Source: Methylobacterium brachythecii
Lineage (GTDB): Bacteria; Pseudomonadota; Alphaproteobacteria; Rhizobiales; Beijerinckiaceae
NCBI RefSeq assembly: GCF_014196345.1
Contig: NZ_JACIDN010000003.1
Location: 124,001-188,000 of the forward strand
Length of the DNA stretch: 64,000 nucleotides
Reading direction: 5' to 3'
Made by a program: the position numbers and the translations under genes. The notes below the pieces were generated by a model that was not told the origin of the DNA, made no database searches, and was given only the letters and a program-made list of their open reading frames with translations. This document shows, piece by piece, positions 16,696 through 25,147 of this stretch. Each line of letters begins with the position of its first letter. The first letter of the stretch is position 1.

Positions 16696-17988
16696 TCAGA
16701 CGGCAGCCGGCTTCGCCGCGAGCGGCGCTGCCAGGCTCGAACCGGCCGTCATCGGCCTTCCGAGATAGGCCCGCCGCGCCGGCTTGAGCACGAACCAGGC
16801 GAGGGTTGCGGTGACCAGGTCGAGGCCGATGGCGATGCAGAACACCGGCACCCAGCTTCCCGCCGAGTCGTGGATCATCGCAGCGAACGGCCCACCGAGC
16901 AGCGAGCCGACACCCTGCGCCATGTAGAGGAAGCCGTAGTTCGTCGTGGCGTGCTTGGTCCCGAATGTGTCGGTCAGGGTCGAGGGGAACAGCGAGAAGA
17001 TCTCGCCCCACGCAAAGAACACCACGCCCGAGAGCAGGGCGAAGGCATAGGCGTTCTCGCGGTAGACCAGCAGCAGGGCGATGGCGCAGGCCTCCAGGGC
17101 GAAGGCGATCGCCATGGTGTTCTCGCGGCCGATATTGTCGGAGACCCAGCCGAAGAACGGTCGCGTCAGGCCGTTGGTGATGCGGTCGAAGGTGAGCGCG
17201 AAGGGTAGGGCCGCGAAGCCGAAGACCAGGGCGTCGGCGACACCGAACTCCTTTGCGAAGGCGGCGAACTGCGCCACGACCATGAGGCCGCCCGTCGACA
17301 TCATCGCCATCATCGCGAACATCAGCCAGAACAGCGGCGTCTTCAGCATGACGGCAGGCGCGACGTCCTTTGCGGCGCTGGCGACCTTGTCGGCCGAGAT
17401 TTCAGGGATCTCGCCGGGCTTGGGCTGGCGCAGGCCGAGGGCCGCGACGAAGCCGATCACGCCGAGGATCGCACCGAACACGAGCAGCGTGTGCCGGTAG
17501 CCCGAGGCGGCGATCATGTCGGTAATCGGGAAGGTGGTGGCGATCGCACCCATGCCGTAGCCAGCCGCGACGATGCCGGCGGCGAAGCCGCGACGGTCGG
17601 GGAACCAGCGCACCATCAGGCCGATGATGCCGACATAGACGATGCCGGTGCCGAGGCCGCAGAGCACGCCGTAAGTGGCATAAAGGCCGTAGAGCGAGTC
17701 GATCTGCGAAGCTGCGGCCCAGCCTGCGCCGCTGAGCGCCGCGCCGAACGCGATCATACCCTTGGCGCTGAACCGGTCGATCAGCCAGCCCTGGGCCGGC
17801 GAGAAGAAGGTCTGCAGGACGATCAGGAGCGTGAACGTCACCTGGACGGCCGGAAGACCGGCGCCGGTGGTCGCCTGGAAGGGTTTGACGAAGAGGGTCC
17901 AGACGTATTGCGGACTCGAGATCGTCATCATGACGAGAAGCCCGAGCGCGAGCTGGATCCACCGTGTCTTGCTACTTGTATTCATCAT
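16696..17988 (-). CDS. OFA-family MFS antiporter (oxalate/formate-type), copy 1
   Basis: A 430-aa 12-helix carrier of the OFA branch of the major facilitator superfamily. Family features include QYVWTLFVKPFQ in helix 1, MVRWFPDRRGFAAGIVAAGY (125-144) in the helix 4-5 loop, and a helix 8 segment NGLTRPFFGWVSDNIG (272-287). By alignment from memory with Oxalobacter OxlT, Arg276 matches the substrate-binding Arg272, but the position of Lys355 is Gln358 here (YGFLYMAQGVGSLLGGP). The substrate may therefore differ from the oxalate/formate pair. The gene has its own terminator and a palindrome upstream at 18080-18103. Confidence 0.85.
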   Translation of the reverse strand: MMNTSSKTRWIQLALGLLVMMTISSPQYVWTLFVKPFQATTGAGLPAVQVTFTLLIVLQTFFSPAQGWLIDRFSAKGMIAFGAALSGAGWAAASQIDSLYGLYATYGVLCGLGTGIVYVGIIGLMVRWFPDRRGFAAGIVAAGYGMGAIATTFPITDMIAASGYRHTLLVFGAILGVIGFVAALGLRQPKPGEIPEISADKVASAAKDVAPAVMLKTPLFWLMFAMMAMMSTGGLMVVAQFAAFAKEFGVADALVFGFAALPFALTFDRITNGLTRPFFGWVSDNIGRENTMAIAFALEACAIALLLVYRENAYAFALLSGVVFFAWGEIFSLFPSTLTDTFGTKHATTNYGFLYMAQGVGSLLGGPFAAMIHDSAGSWVPVFCIAIGLDLVTATLAWFVLKPARRAYLGRPMTAGSSLAAPLAAKPAAV

Positions 17989-18079
17989 TCACTCCTGGCG
18001 AGGAATGATCAGCAAGGGGTATGCCAGCTCGGCTGCCCGATCCGGTAGGCTCGCCGATTAATGCAGGATTAAGCCGGTG

Positions 18080-18103
18080 ATGCGTCTGGCATGCAAGATG
18101 CAG
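18080..18103. promoter_or_regulatory. Imperfect 24-bp palindrome upstream of the OFA antiporter gene
   Basis: The halves around the TGCA/GCATGC centre match at 9 of 12 positions, and the core CTGGCATGCAAG (18086-18097) matches at 10 of 12. It is about 90 bp upstream of the antiporter start codon, beside AT-rich sequence (18104-18125), and is a plausible operator for a dimeric regulator. No regulator gene is adjacent. Confidence 0.4.
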
Positions 18104-18127
18104 GGCTAATTTTATGCACAATAGTGC

Positions 18128-19003
18128 CTATCGACGTGTGGCCGAAATCAGCCAGCAGGCTGCTCCGAGCCGCACGGCGCCGTCCCGGACATGGTGTTCG
18201 AGCGTTTCGGCGACGGTGGCTCGTGCGCTTTCGCGAAGGTCCGCATCGCGGTCGCGCAGCAAACGAGCGACCGGCCCGAGATCGACCACGATGTCGGTCG
18301 CGGCGTCGACCGCCTCTTTCGCCGATCCATCGACGGAATGGCCGATCGTCAGGGTTCGATCGATGGGGTCGCAGCTGATGTCGCGATACCCGGCAGCATC
18401 GAGGATCGGCAGCACCGCGCGGGGATCGGCAAAGCGGAACGGGCCCGGCGCATCGGGCGCCATCGGTTCGCAGCCCGGCACGAGCGGCAACACGACCTCC
18501 CGAGGCACCCGCACCCAGGCATTCTCCTCGAGCGCCCGCCAGCACAGGAACGTCAGCCGACCACCCGACCCGAGCGCGCGACCGATATTGTCGAACGCCG
18601 CTTCGGTATCGTCGAAGAACATTACGCCGAAGCGTGACAGTGCATGATGGAAGGCACCCTGCCCAAAATCATGGCTCTGCGCATCGGCCTCGATCCATTC
18701 GATGGGCGCGGTGCTCGCCGGTTCGCGTGCGGCGCGTTGACGGGCGACCGCGAGCAGCGGCGCCGAGAGGTCGGCGGCAAGGACGCGGCCGCTTTCGGTC
18801 ACGGTCCGTGCCGCTCGCAGAGCCGTTTTTCCGGCGCCGCAGCCGATGTCGAGCACGCGCTCTCCGGGGTTCAAAGCGGCTCGCTTGAACAGGGCATCCG
18901 TCAGCGGCTTGAAGACTGCGTCCAGGGCTGCGTGCCGGGCCGCCCAGCGTTGGCCGACCTCGCCGTTCCAGTATTCGATCTGATCGCGATTCTGCTCGGT
19001 CAC
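18128..19003 (-). CDS. Class I SAM-dependent methyltransferase
   Basis: A 291-aa methyltransferase. The N-terminal helix includes QIEYWNGEVGQRWAARHAAL (8-27), a pattern of the UbiE/COQ5-like group. VLDIGCGAGKTALRAA (about 50-65) is the glycine-rich SAM site, and VLAADLSAPLLAVARQRA carries the acidic residue that binds the ribose. The methyl acceptor cannot be deduced. The GTG start at 19003 overlaps the stop of the dihydroxyacetone kinase gene by 4 bp, so the two are probably co-translated. Confidence 0.82.
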   Translation of the reverse strand: MTEQNRDQIEYWNGEVGQRWAARHAALDAVFKPLTDALFKRAALNPGERVLDIGCGAGKTALRAARTVTESGRVLAADLSAPLLAVARQRAAREPASTAPIEWIEADAQSHDFGQGAFHHALSRFGVMFFDDTEAAFDNIGRALGSGGRLTFLCWRALEENAWVRVPREVVLPLVPGCEPMAPDAPGPFRFADPRAVLPILDAAGYRDISCDPIDRTLTIGHSVDGSAKEAVDAATDIVVDLGPVARLLRDRDADLRESARATVAETLEHHVRDGAVRLGAACWLISATRR

Positions 19004-20649
19004 TTGGGTGCTCCCCTCGGCAGGCCTGCCAGCGCTTCGAAGGCGATCGCCACCGCGACGGCGCCCGGATCCTCGTGACCGGCGAGGTCGGAGGCGGCGA
19101 GGTAGCTGGAGCGCCCGGTTCCGGCCCGCTGCATGCTCGCCGTCGCCGCGGCTCCGTCGCGCGCAGCCCGCGCCGCCGCTTCGAGGCCGCCGGTCTCCAA
19201 CGCTTCGACGGCGGGGATCAGCGCGTCGAGCATCGTGCGGTCGCCGGGGCCGGCACCGCCGTAGTCGCGCACGCGCTCTACGCCGCGGGCGAGAGCCGTC
19301 GGCCAAGATACCCCGTCCGACAGGGCGGAGCCGGCTGCTGCGAAGAAAATCGACATCAGCACACCGCTCGACCCGCCGGCCGCACGGCCCAGACGCTCGC
19401 CGAGTGCCCGGCACAGGGCGGCGGCATCGGCCTGGGGCAACCGGTCGAGATCGCCGAGCACGGCACGCGCTCCTCCGGCGAAGGTCGAGCCGGTATCGCC
19501 GTCTCCGACCTTTGCATCGAGAGCATTGAGGCTGGCCTCGGCTCCGATCAGGGCTTCGCAGACCGCGGTTACGGCACCGGCCGCGGCCGCATCGTGCGAG
19601 GGCGTCGGCTCGGGGGCTCCGCGCAGACCATCGGGCAGCGCTCGCACCAGCGGCGCGGCGACCGGCCGCGCACGGGGCCACGCCGGAACATCCGTCTGCG
19701 CGAGCAACGCCGCTTCGAGTTCGTCGTCGAGGGCGAGGAAGGAAAGCGAAACGCCGTGCATGTCGAGCGCCGTCATTGCTGGCGCAGGTCCGAGCACGAG
19801 CGCCACCCGGGCGCCGAGTGGCGTGTCGAGCACCGCTTTCGTCAGGATCTGCATCTCCAGTGCCGTCGCCGAGCCGAGATTGTTGACGAGGAGCGCGAGC
19901 CGCTGCGAGGCCGCGACGGTTCCGGAGAAACGCTCCGTCATCTGCCGGGCCAGGGCCGCCGCCTTGGGCAGCGTGATCCGCTCGATGCCCGGTTCGCCAT
20001 GGATGCCGAGGCCGAGTTCGGCCTCGCCCTCCGCGAGGCGCTGCTCCGGACTGGAGCCGGGGATCGTCGCGGTCGAGACGGCAATGCCGAGGGATTGCAC
20101 GGCACCGGCCGTGCGGCGGGCGATGGCCGCCACCGCGTCGAGCGATGCGTCCGTGACGGCCGCATGCCCGGCGATCTTGTGTACGAAGAGCGTCCCGGCA
20201 ATGCCGCGCGGCTGCGCGGCGTCGGGCAGGGCGATGTCGTCGGCGACGAGCACGGTCTCGACCTTGATCCCGGCGGCGCGGGCCCGCTCGGCGGCGAGGC
20301 CGAAATTCAGCCGGTCGCCGGCATAGTTCTTCACGACGAGCAGGCAGCCCGCAGGCCCGGTCGCTGCGAGGATGCCCGCGAGCACGGCATCGACCGAGGG
20401 CGAGGCGAAGACGTCGCCGCAGATGGCGGCGCTCAGCATCCCGGGTCCGACGAAGCCTGCATGGGCCGGCTCGTGGCCGGAACCGCCGCCCGAGATCACG
20501 GCGACCTTTCCCGGGTCCAGCTCGGCGCGCAGCACGACGCGGATCTCGGGATATCCGTCGAGCCGCGCGAGGGTGCCCCCGCTCGCGGCCAGCAGCCCAT
20601 CGATGGCGTCGGTGACGAGGCCGGAGCGCTCGTTGATGAAATGCGCCAC
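19000..20649 (-). CDS. Fused dihydroxyacetone kinase (DhaK-DhaL), ATP-dependent type
   Basis: A 549-aa two-domain kinase phosphorylating dihydroxyacetone or a related ketose. The DhaK half (about 1-330) has VISGGGSGHEPAHAGFVGPG (51-70) and GIHGEPG (215-221), where His217 would form the covalent hemiaminal with the substrate. The DhaL half (about 352-549) has GDGDTG (382-387), whose aspartates hold Mg-ATP, then GRAAGGSSGVLMSIFF and PGDRTMLDALIP. The fusion and lack of a DhaM partner point to the ATP-dependent Citrobacter-type enzyme rather than the PTS type. Physiological substrate here unknown. Confidence 0.9.
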   Translation of the reverse strand: MAHFINERSGLVTDAIDGLLAASGGTLARLDGYPEIRVVLRAELDPGKVAVISGGGSGHEPAHAGFVGPGMLSAAICGDVFASPSVDAVLAGILAATGPAGCLLVVKNYAGDRLNFGLAAERARAAGIKVETVLVADDIALPDAAQPRGIAGTLFVHKIAGHAAVTDASLDAVAAIARRTAGAVQSLGIAVSTATIPGSSPEQRLAEGEAELGLGIHGEPGIERITLPKAAALARQMTERFSGTVAASQRLALLVNNLGSATALEMQILTKAVLDTPLGARVALVLGPAPAMTALDMHGVSLSFLALDDELEAALLAQTDVPAWPRARPVAAPLVRALPDGLRGAPEPTPSHDAAAAGAVTAVCEALIGAEASLNALDAKVGDGDTGSTFAGGARAVLGDLDRLPQADAAALCRALGERLGRAAGGSSGVLMSIFFAAAGSALSDGVSWPTALARGVERVRDYGGAGPGDRTMLDALIPAVEALETGGLEAAARAARDGAAATASMQRAGTGRSSYLAASDLAGHEDPGAVAVAIAFEALAGLPRGAPK

Positions 20650-20733
20650 GGCAGGGGCTCCGGTCGGTTCGGCTCAGGGGTGCCGACTTATCTCGGTCGA
20701 TCTGCCCTGGGCTTCAACGGCGCGACGAAGCGA

Positions 20734-22332
20734 TCAGAGCCCAGCCGCACCGCCATCTGAACGCGGGTCGTGCGTCGCCTCGATCCGGCCGTTACTCGGA
20801 TGGCGGATCAGCATTCCGGCATGGCCGAGGGAGTCCATATACGCACCGCCGACTTCCTCGATGTCGTGCCCCATGTTGCGCAAAGCCGCGATGCAGCCCG
20901 GATCGAAGCGATCCTCGACCTTCACGCTGAGCGACTCTGCCCCCCAGGTCCGGCCGAAGAGCAGGCGAGGGGCGTCGACCGCGTCGGCCGGCGCCATGCC
21001 GTAATCGGCGTATCGCGAAAAGATCTGGGCCTGGAATTGCGGCTGCCCGTCGCCGCCCATGCTGCCATAGGACATGACGCGGCCGTCGGCGAAGGCGGCG
21101 ATGGCCGGGATCAGCGTGTGGAACGGGCGACGGCCCGGCTCCAGCGGATTCACGGCCTTCGGATCGAGCGAGAACGACATGCCGCGATTCTGCCAGCAGA
21201 TGCCGGTCGCCGGCAGCACGGTGCCCGACCCGTATTCCCAATAGACCGACTGGATGAAGGACACGGCCATGCCGCTGGCATCGATCGCACCCATCCAGAC
21301 GGTGTCGCCGTCGCCGGTCTTCTTCGAGGGGAAGGGACCGGCACGGTCCATTGCGATCGCCCCCGTCTCGCGGGCGAGGTATTCGGGCGTCAGGAAGCTC
21401 GCCGGGTCGGCCTTCAGGCGGTCGAAATCGGTGACGACGCGGTCGCGGACGGTGAAGGCGCGCTTCGTCGCCTCGATCAGCGCATGATAATAGGCCGTGC
21501 TCTCCGGTGCCTTCACGTCGAGCCGGTCGAGGATGCCGAGGATCATCAGCGCCGCCAGCCCCTGCGTCGGCGGTGGGAAATTGTAGAGCGTGGCCCCGCG
21601 CCGCCTCAGCGAAACGGGGACGCGCTCCTTGGCCGAATAGCCGGCGAGGTCGGCACGCGTGACTGGGGCGCCGAGCCGTTCCAGATCTGCGGCGATCTCG
21701 CGGCCGACATCGCCGCGGTAGAAGTCGTCGAGCCCGGCATGCGCGAGCTGTTCCAGCGTCGCCGCGAGCTTCGATTGCCGCCGGATGCTGCCGGCCTCGT
21801 AAGGTTTGCCGCCGTCGAGATAGGTGGCGGCGAAATTCGGGGCATCGTGGAGCGTGTCGAGTTCCTTCGGCACGTAGCGCTCTTCCGAGGGCGAGACCGG
21901 ACAGCCCTCCCTCGCGTGCCGCACGGCGTCGGCGAGAAGCGTCTCCAGCGGCAGACGACCGCCCAGTGCCCGGGAGAGATCCAGGGCAAGCCGCCAGCCG
22001 CCGATCGTGCCTGCGACCGTGATCGCGGCATCGGGGCCGCGCGACGGCAGGACGTCGTAGTCTTTGGCTCGGTAGCGCTCGATCGTCGCGAGGCTGCCCG
22101 CGGGTCCGCAAGCCTCGATGCCGCGCACGCGGCCGCCCGGCTCGCGCACCAGCCAGAACCCGTCGCCCCCGATCCCGTTCATATGCGGATAGACCACTGC
22201 GATGGTCGCGGCCATGGCCACCATCGCCTCGATCGCGTTGCCGCCCTGCGCGAGGACGATCTGCCCGGTTTCCGCGGCGAGGCGGTGAGGCGCGGCGACG
22301 GCGGCGGACGAGAAGACGGGTGTTTCGGGCAT
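20734..22332 (-). CDS. Gamma-glutamyltransferase family protein, oxamate amidohydrolase (HpxW)-like
   Basis: A 532-aa Ntn-hydrolase proenzyme that should cleave itself before a nucleophilic threonine. GDGDTVWMGAIDASGMAVSF (340-359) holds the probable processing site at Thr344, and QSVYWEYGSGTVLPATGICW follows. The N-terminal MVAMAATIAVVYPHMNGIGG is the usual large-subunit motif. The DTVWMG form of the cleavage site, and no obvious signal peptide, resemble the oxamate hydrolase HpxW more than secreted glutathione-degrading GGT. Oxamate hydrolysis would yield oxalate and ammonia, suggestive beside two OFA antiporters. A general acylase is the alternative. The start ATG at 22332 excludes an upstream extension of poor quality. 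Confidence 0.78.
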   Translation of the reverse strand: MPETPVFSSAAVAAPHRLAAETGQIVLAQGGNAIEAMVAMAATIAVVYPHMNGIGGDGFWLVREPGGRVRGIEACGPAGSLATIERYRAKDYDVLPSRGPDAAITVAGTIGGWRLALDLSRALGGRLPLETLLADAVRHAREGCPVSPSEERYVPKELDTLHDAPNFAATYLDGGKPYEAGSIRRQSKLAATLEQLAHAGLDDFYRGDVGREIAADLERLGAPVTRADLAGYSAKERVPVSLRRRGATLYNFPPPTQGLAALMILGILDRLDVKAPESTAYYHALIEATKRAFTVRDRVVTDFDRLKADPASFLTPEYLARETGAIAMDRAGPFPSKKTGDGDTVWMGAIDASGMAVSFIQSVYWEYGSGTVLPATGICWQNRGMSFSLDPKAVNPLEPGRRPFHTLIPAIAAFADGRVMSYGSMGGDGQPQFQAQIFSRYADYGMAPADAVDAPRLLFGRTWGAESLSVKVEDRFDPGCIAALRNMGHDIEEVGGAYMDSLGHAGMLIRHPSNGRIEATHDPRSDGGAAGL

Positions 22333-22487
22333 GAGACGTTTCGGTTTCGAGGGATCGTTCGCGGCGCAGGCATCGGCGAAGGCGGCATCAGGACCATGCG
22401 GACAAGCATGGAGCAAGCCGGACGGTGACGCCGGCGCGCGCGCTTCCTAGATTCCGCGGAGAGGGTGCGGGATGCGGGAGTGGCCGG

Positions 22488-22736
22488 ATGGCCGATGGGA
22501 CGACGTTCTTCGCCCGAGGCTTCGAATACGTCCTGGGTCGGCTCGTCGCGACGACGGACAGTGCCGCGAACAGTCAGACCGAGGCTCTTCTCCGTGCCGA
22601 GACGCTGGCTCGACGTTTGCCCGGCGCGGCGGCCTTCGCCGTTCGACCGCAGAGGGATGGAACCGAGGTCCGAACCATTCTCGGTGCCTTCGGGGACGTG
22701 CCGGACGACGTGATCGATGGCCTCGCCGGAGGCTAG
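22488..22736 (+). CDS. Hypothetical protein, 82 aa
   Basis: The ATG at 22488 begins MADGTTFFARGFEYVLGRLV, with a helix-rich first half and a C-terminus ending in DVPDDVIDGLAGG. Codon usage is GC-biased at third positions, like genuine genes here. No family recognised. It lies divergent from the HpxW-like gene. Confidence 0.5.
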   Translation: MADGTTFFARGFEYVLGRLVATTDSAANSQTEALLRAETLARRLPGAAAFAVRPQRDGTEVRTILGAFGDVPDDVIDGLAGG

Positions 22737-22870
22737 CCGGCTCATTGTTCGATTGGTTCCGATAAATCGTGCGGGTTCGTCGCGCTAGTTCAGCGATGTG
22801 GCGAAAAGGAAACTGCGCTGGTCGCGGCTCGATGAGATGATGTATTCGCGAATCGGCGAGACCTTCCACA

Positions 22871-23170
22871 ATGAAGCACAATGAGCGGGCGCTTCTTCAG
22901 GAGCGCGTGAGAACACTTGTCTTGACGCATGCCCTCGAAGCAACGCTCAGTCGTCTTTCGACGATGAGCGGCGCTGGTGCCGAGGAAGAACTGACCAATC
23001 TCGAATACCATATTGCTGCAGCCGGCCGCACCCTCGGCACGATGCCCGGCGAGCTGGCGCTGAGCACCATGGTCGCGGTCGAGGACGCCATCACCACGAT
23101 CCGCGGTGCCTTCGACCGCGCGCATGACCGTCTGGAAGTTGCCCCACCCCTGGCCTCGATCGCGGCCTGA
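22871..23170 (+). CDS. Hypothetical helical protein, 99 aa
   Basis: MKHNERALLQERVRTLVLTH opens a mostly helical protein rich in Glu, Leu and Ala, with no cysteines and no membrane segment. A strong hairpin (23187-23222) follows the stop, supporting a real transcription unit. No family recognised; function unknown. Confidence 0.55.
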   Translation: MKHNERALLQERVRTLVLTHALEATLSRLSTMSGAGAEEELTNLEYHIAAAGRTLGTMPGELALSTMVAVEDAITTIRGAFDRAHDRLEVAPPLASIAA

Positions 23171-23186
23171 GTATTCTGCACATTCT

Positions 23187-23222
23187 GGCGGCATGCCCGG
23201 CATACAGAGCGGGCATGCTGCC
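23187..23222. terminator. Hairpin upstream of the second OFA antiporter gene
   Basis: GGCGGCATGCCCG (23187-23199) pairs with CGGGCATGCTGCC (23210-23222) at 12 of 13 positions, with a 10-base loop. No T tract follows directly. It is 16 bp after the stop of the upstream small gene and 161 bp before the antiporter start: a terminator, or a structured leader. Confidence 0.5.
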
Positions 23223-23382
23223 CCGGCGCGGGTATTTTGTATAAACTTTTTCTTTGCCGGTTGCCAAAATCGGTTTGTGTCTGTCCTGTGGCTCTGGCCG
23301 AATAAGCGTGCGACAACCAGCACGCGAGCGGTTGATGACGCAAATGGCCCGCAAGCGGCCAGCGCCTTGGAGAGACTGACCA

Positions 23383-25035
23383 ATGACGACCCGCACTGCG
23401 GAGGCAAGCGGCGTTCCCGCTGCTGCCCCGAGCTGGCTTTCCCGCGAATACACCGTTGCAAAACCCGGCTTCAATCGATGGATGGTCCCGCCTGCGGCGC
23501 TGGCCATCCATCTCTGTATCGGCATGGCCTACGGTCTGTCGGTGTTCTGGTTGCCCCTGTCGCGCGCGCTGAGCGTCGGCCAGCCCGCCGCTAAGTCCTG
23601 CCCCGACATGAGCGTGTTCACCGCGCTCTTCACCACGACCTGCGACTGGCGCGTCAGCGACCTCGTCATCGTCTTCTCCATCGGCATCGTCGTGCTGGGC
23701 ATCTCGGCCGCGATCTTCGGCGGCTGGCTCGAGCGGGCCGGACCGCGCAAGGCCGGCATCGTCGCGGCGATCTGCTGGGGCGGCGGCTTCCTGATCGGCG
23801 CGGCCGGCGTGTTCGTCCATCAGCTCTGGCTGATCTGGCTCGGCATGGGCCTCATCGGCGGCATCGGCCTCGGTCTCGGCTACATCTCGCCGGTCTCGAC
23901 GCTGATCAAGTGGTTTCCCGATCGGCGCGGCATGGCCACCGGCATGGCGATCATGGGCTTCGGCGGCGGCGCGATGATCGGTTCGCCCCTGGCCGACCTG
24001 CTCATCAATACCTTCAAGTCGTCGACCAGCGTCGGCGTCTGGGAGACGCTCGCCGTCATGGGCGTCGGCTACCTCGTGTTCATGCTGGGCGGCGCCTTCG
24101 GCTACCGTGTGCCGCCGGCCGGCTGGTATCCCGAGGGCTGGACGCCCCCGGCTGCCAAGAGCGGCATCGCCACGGGCCACGTGCACCTGAACAACGCGCA
24201 CAAGACCCCGCAATTCTGGCTGCTCTGGCTGGTCCTCTGCCTCAACGTCTCGGCCGGTATCGGCGTGCTCGCACTCGCCTCACCGATGCTGCAGGAGATC
24301 TTCGGCGGCCAGCTGATCAACCAGCCGGGCGTCGGTTTCTCGGCGCTCGACGCGGCGGGCAAGACGCAGGTCGCGGCAATCGCGGCCGGCTTCGTCGGCA
24401 TCCTGTCGCTCGCCAACATCCTGGGCCGGTTCTTCTGGGCCTCGATGTCGGACAAACTCGGCCGCAAGCTGACCTACGCGATCTTCTTCGGCCTCGGCAT
24501 CGCCCTCTATGCTGGCGCCCCCTGGGCGGCCGGTCTCGGCTCGACGGTCCTGTTCGTCGTGTTCTTCTGCGTGATCCTGTCGATGTATGGCGGCGGCTTT
24601 GCCACCATCCCGGCCTATCTCGCGGACGTGTTCGGCACGCAGTTCGTCGGCGCAATCCATGGTCGCCTGCTCACCGCCTGGTCGACGGCGGGCGTCGTCG
24701 GCCCGGTGGTGGTCACGGCCATCCGCCAGCATCAGGTCGAGGCCGGCCTGCAGGGCCTCGAGCTCTACAGCCGCACCATGTACGTGCTCGCCGGCTTCCT
24801 CGCCGTCGGCTTCATTTGCAACCTGCTCGTCCGTCCGTTGGCGCAGAGCTGGTTCATGAGCGATGCCGAGGTGAAGGCGCTAGAGAAGGGCACGACCGTG
24901 CAGTCCGGCGGTTCCGCCGGCATCGGCGGCGGCGGCCTGTCGGTCACCGCGATCGCGGCCTGGGCCGTGGTCGGCATCCCGATTGCCTGGGGCATCTACA
25001 AGACGCTCTCCAAGGCGGCGATCCTTCTCCACTAA
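23383..25035 (+). CDS. OFA-family MFS antiporter (oxalate/formate-type), copy 2
   Basis: A 550-aa carrier, longer than copy 1. Family segments include LIKWFPDRRGMATGMAIMGF (174-193) in the 4-5 loop and LGRFFWASMSDKLGRK (347-362), whose Arg349 fits the OxlT Arg272 position. The OxlT Lys355 position falls in HGRLLTAWSTAGVVGP and reads Trp433 here. There is an insert of about 30 residues between helices 1 and 2 (QPAAKSCPDMSVFT and following) and a 13th hydrophobic segment near the C-terminus (AIAAWAVVGIPIAWGIY). The transported acid is unknown. An intrinsic terminator follows. Confidence 0.87.
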   Translation: MTTRTAEASGVPAAAPSWLSREYTVAKPGFNRWMVPPAALAIHLCIGMAYGLSVFWLPLSRALSVGQPAAKSCPDMSVFTALFTTTCDWRVSDLVIVFSIGIVVLGISAAIFGGWLERAGPRKAGIVAAICWGGGFLIGAAGVFVHQLWLIWLGMGLIGGIGLGLGYISPVSTLIKWFPDRRGMATGMAIMGFGGGAMIGSPLADLLINTFKSSTSVGVWETLAVMGVGYLVFMLGGAFGYRVPPAGWYPEGWTPPAAKSGIATGHVHLNNAHKTPQFWLLWLVLCLNVSAGIGVLALASPMLQEIFGGQLINQPGVGFSALDAAGKTQVAAIAAGFVGILSLANILGRFFWASMSDKLGRKLTYAIFFGLGIALYAGAPWAAGLGSTVLFVVFFCVILSMYGGGFATIPAYLADVFGTQFVGAIHGRLLTAWSTAGVVGPVVVTAIRQHQVEAGLQGLELYSRTMYVLAGFLAVGFICNLLVRPLAQSWFMSDAEVKALEKGTTVQSGGSAGIGGGGLSVTAIAAWAVVGIPIAWGIYKTLSKAAILLH

Positions 25036-25047
25036 CGACGAAAAGCG

Positions 25048-25078
25048 GGGCGGCCTCAGACGAGGCCGCCCTTTCCTT
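25048..25078 (+). terminator. Rho-independent terminator after OFA antiporter copy 2
   Basis: GGGCGGCCTC (25048-25057) pairs perfectly with GAGGCCGCCC (25062-25071) around AGAC, followed by TTTCCTT. It begins 13 bp after the stop codon. Confidence 0.8.
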
Positions 25079-25147
25079 ATGGCCGATTGAAATACGCCGG
25101 CGCAGACGGCATATCCCGCGCGGAATTCCGACGTGGGAGACAGACCT

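Noticed and set aside
16594-16700. A cobalamin riboswitch before cobL
   Set aside because: No B12 box (AGCCAGGAGACC-type) or GCAACTGTAA-like segment is present; the hairpin there is the antiporter terminator.
20770-22428. A 552-codon plus-strand frame opposite the gamma-glutamyltransferase-like gene
   Set aside because: Antisense shadow. The minus-strand frame has clear Ntn-hydrolase motifs.
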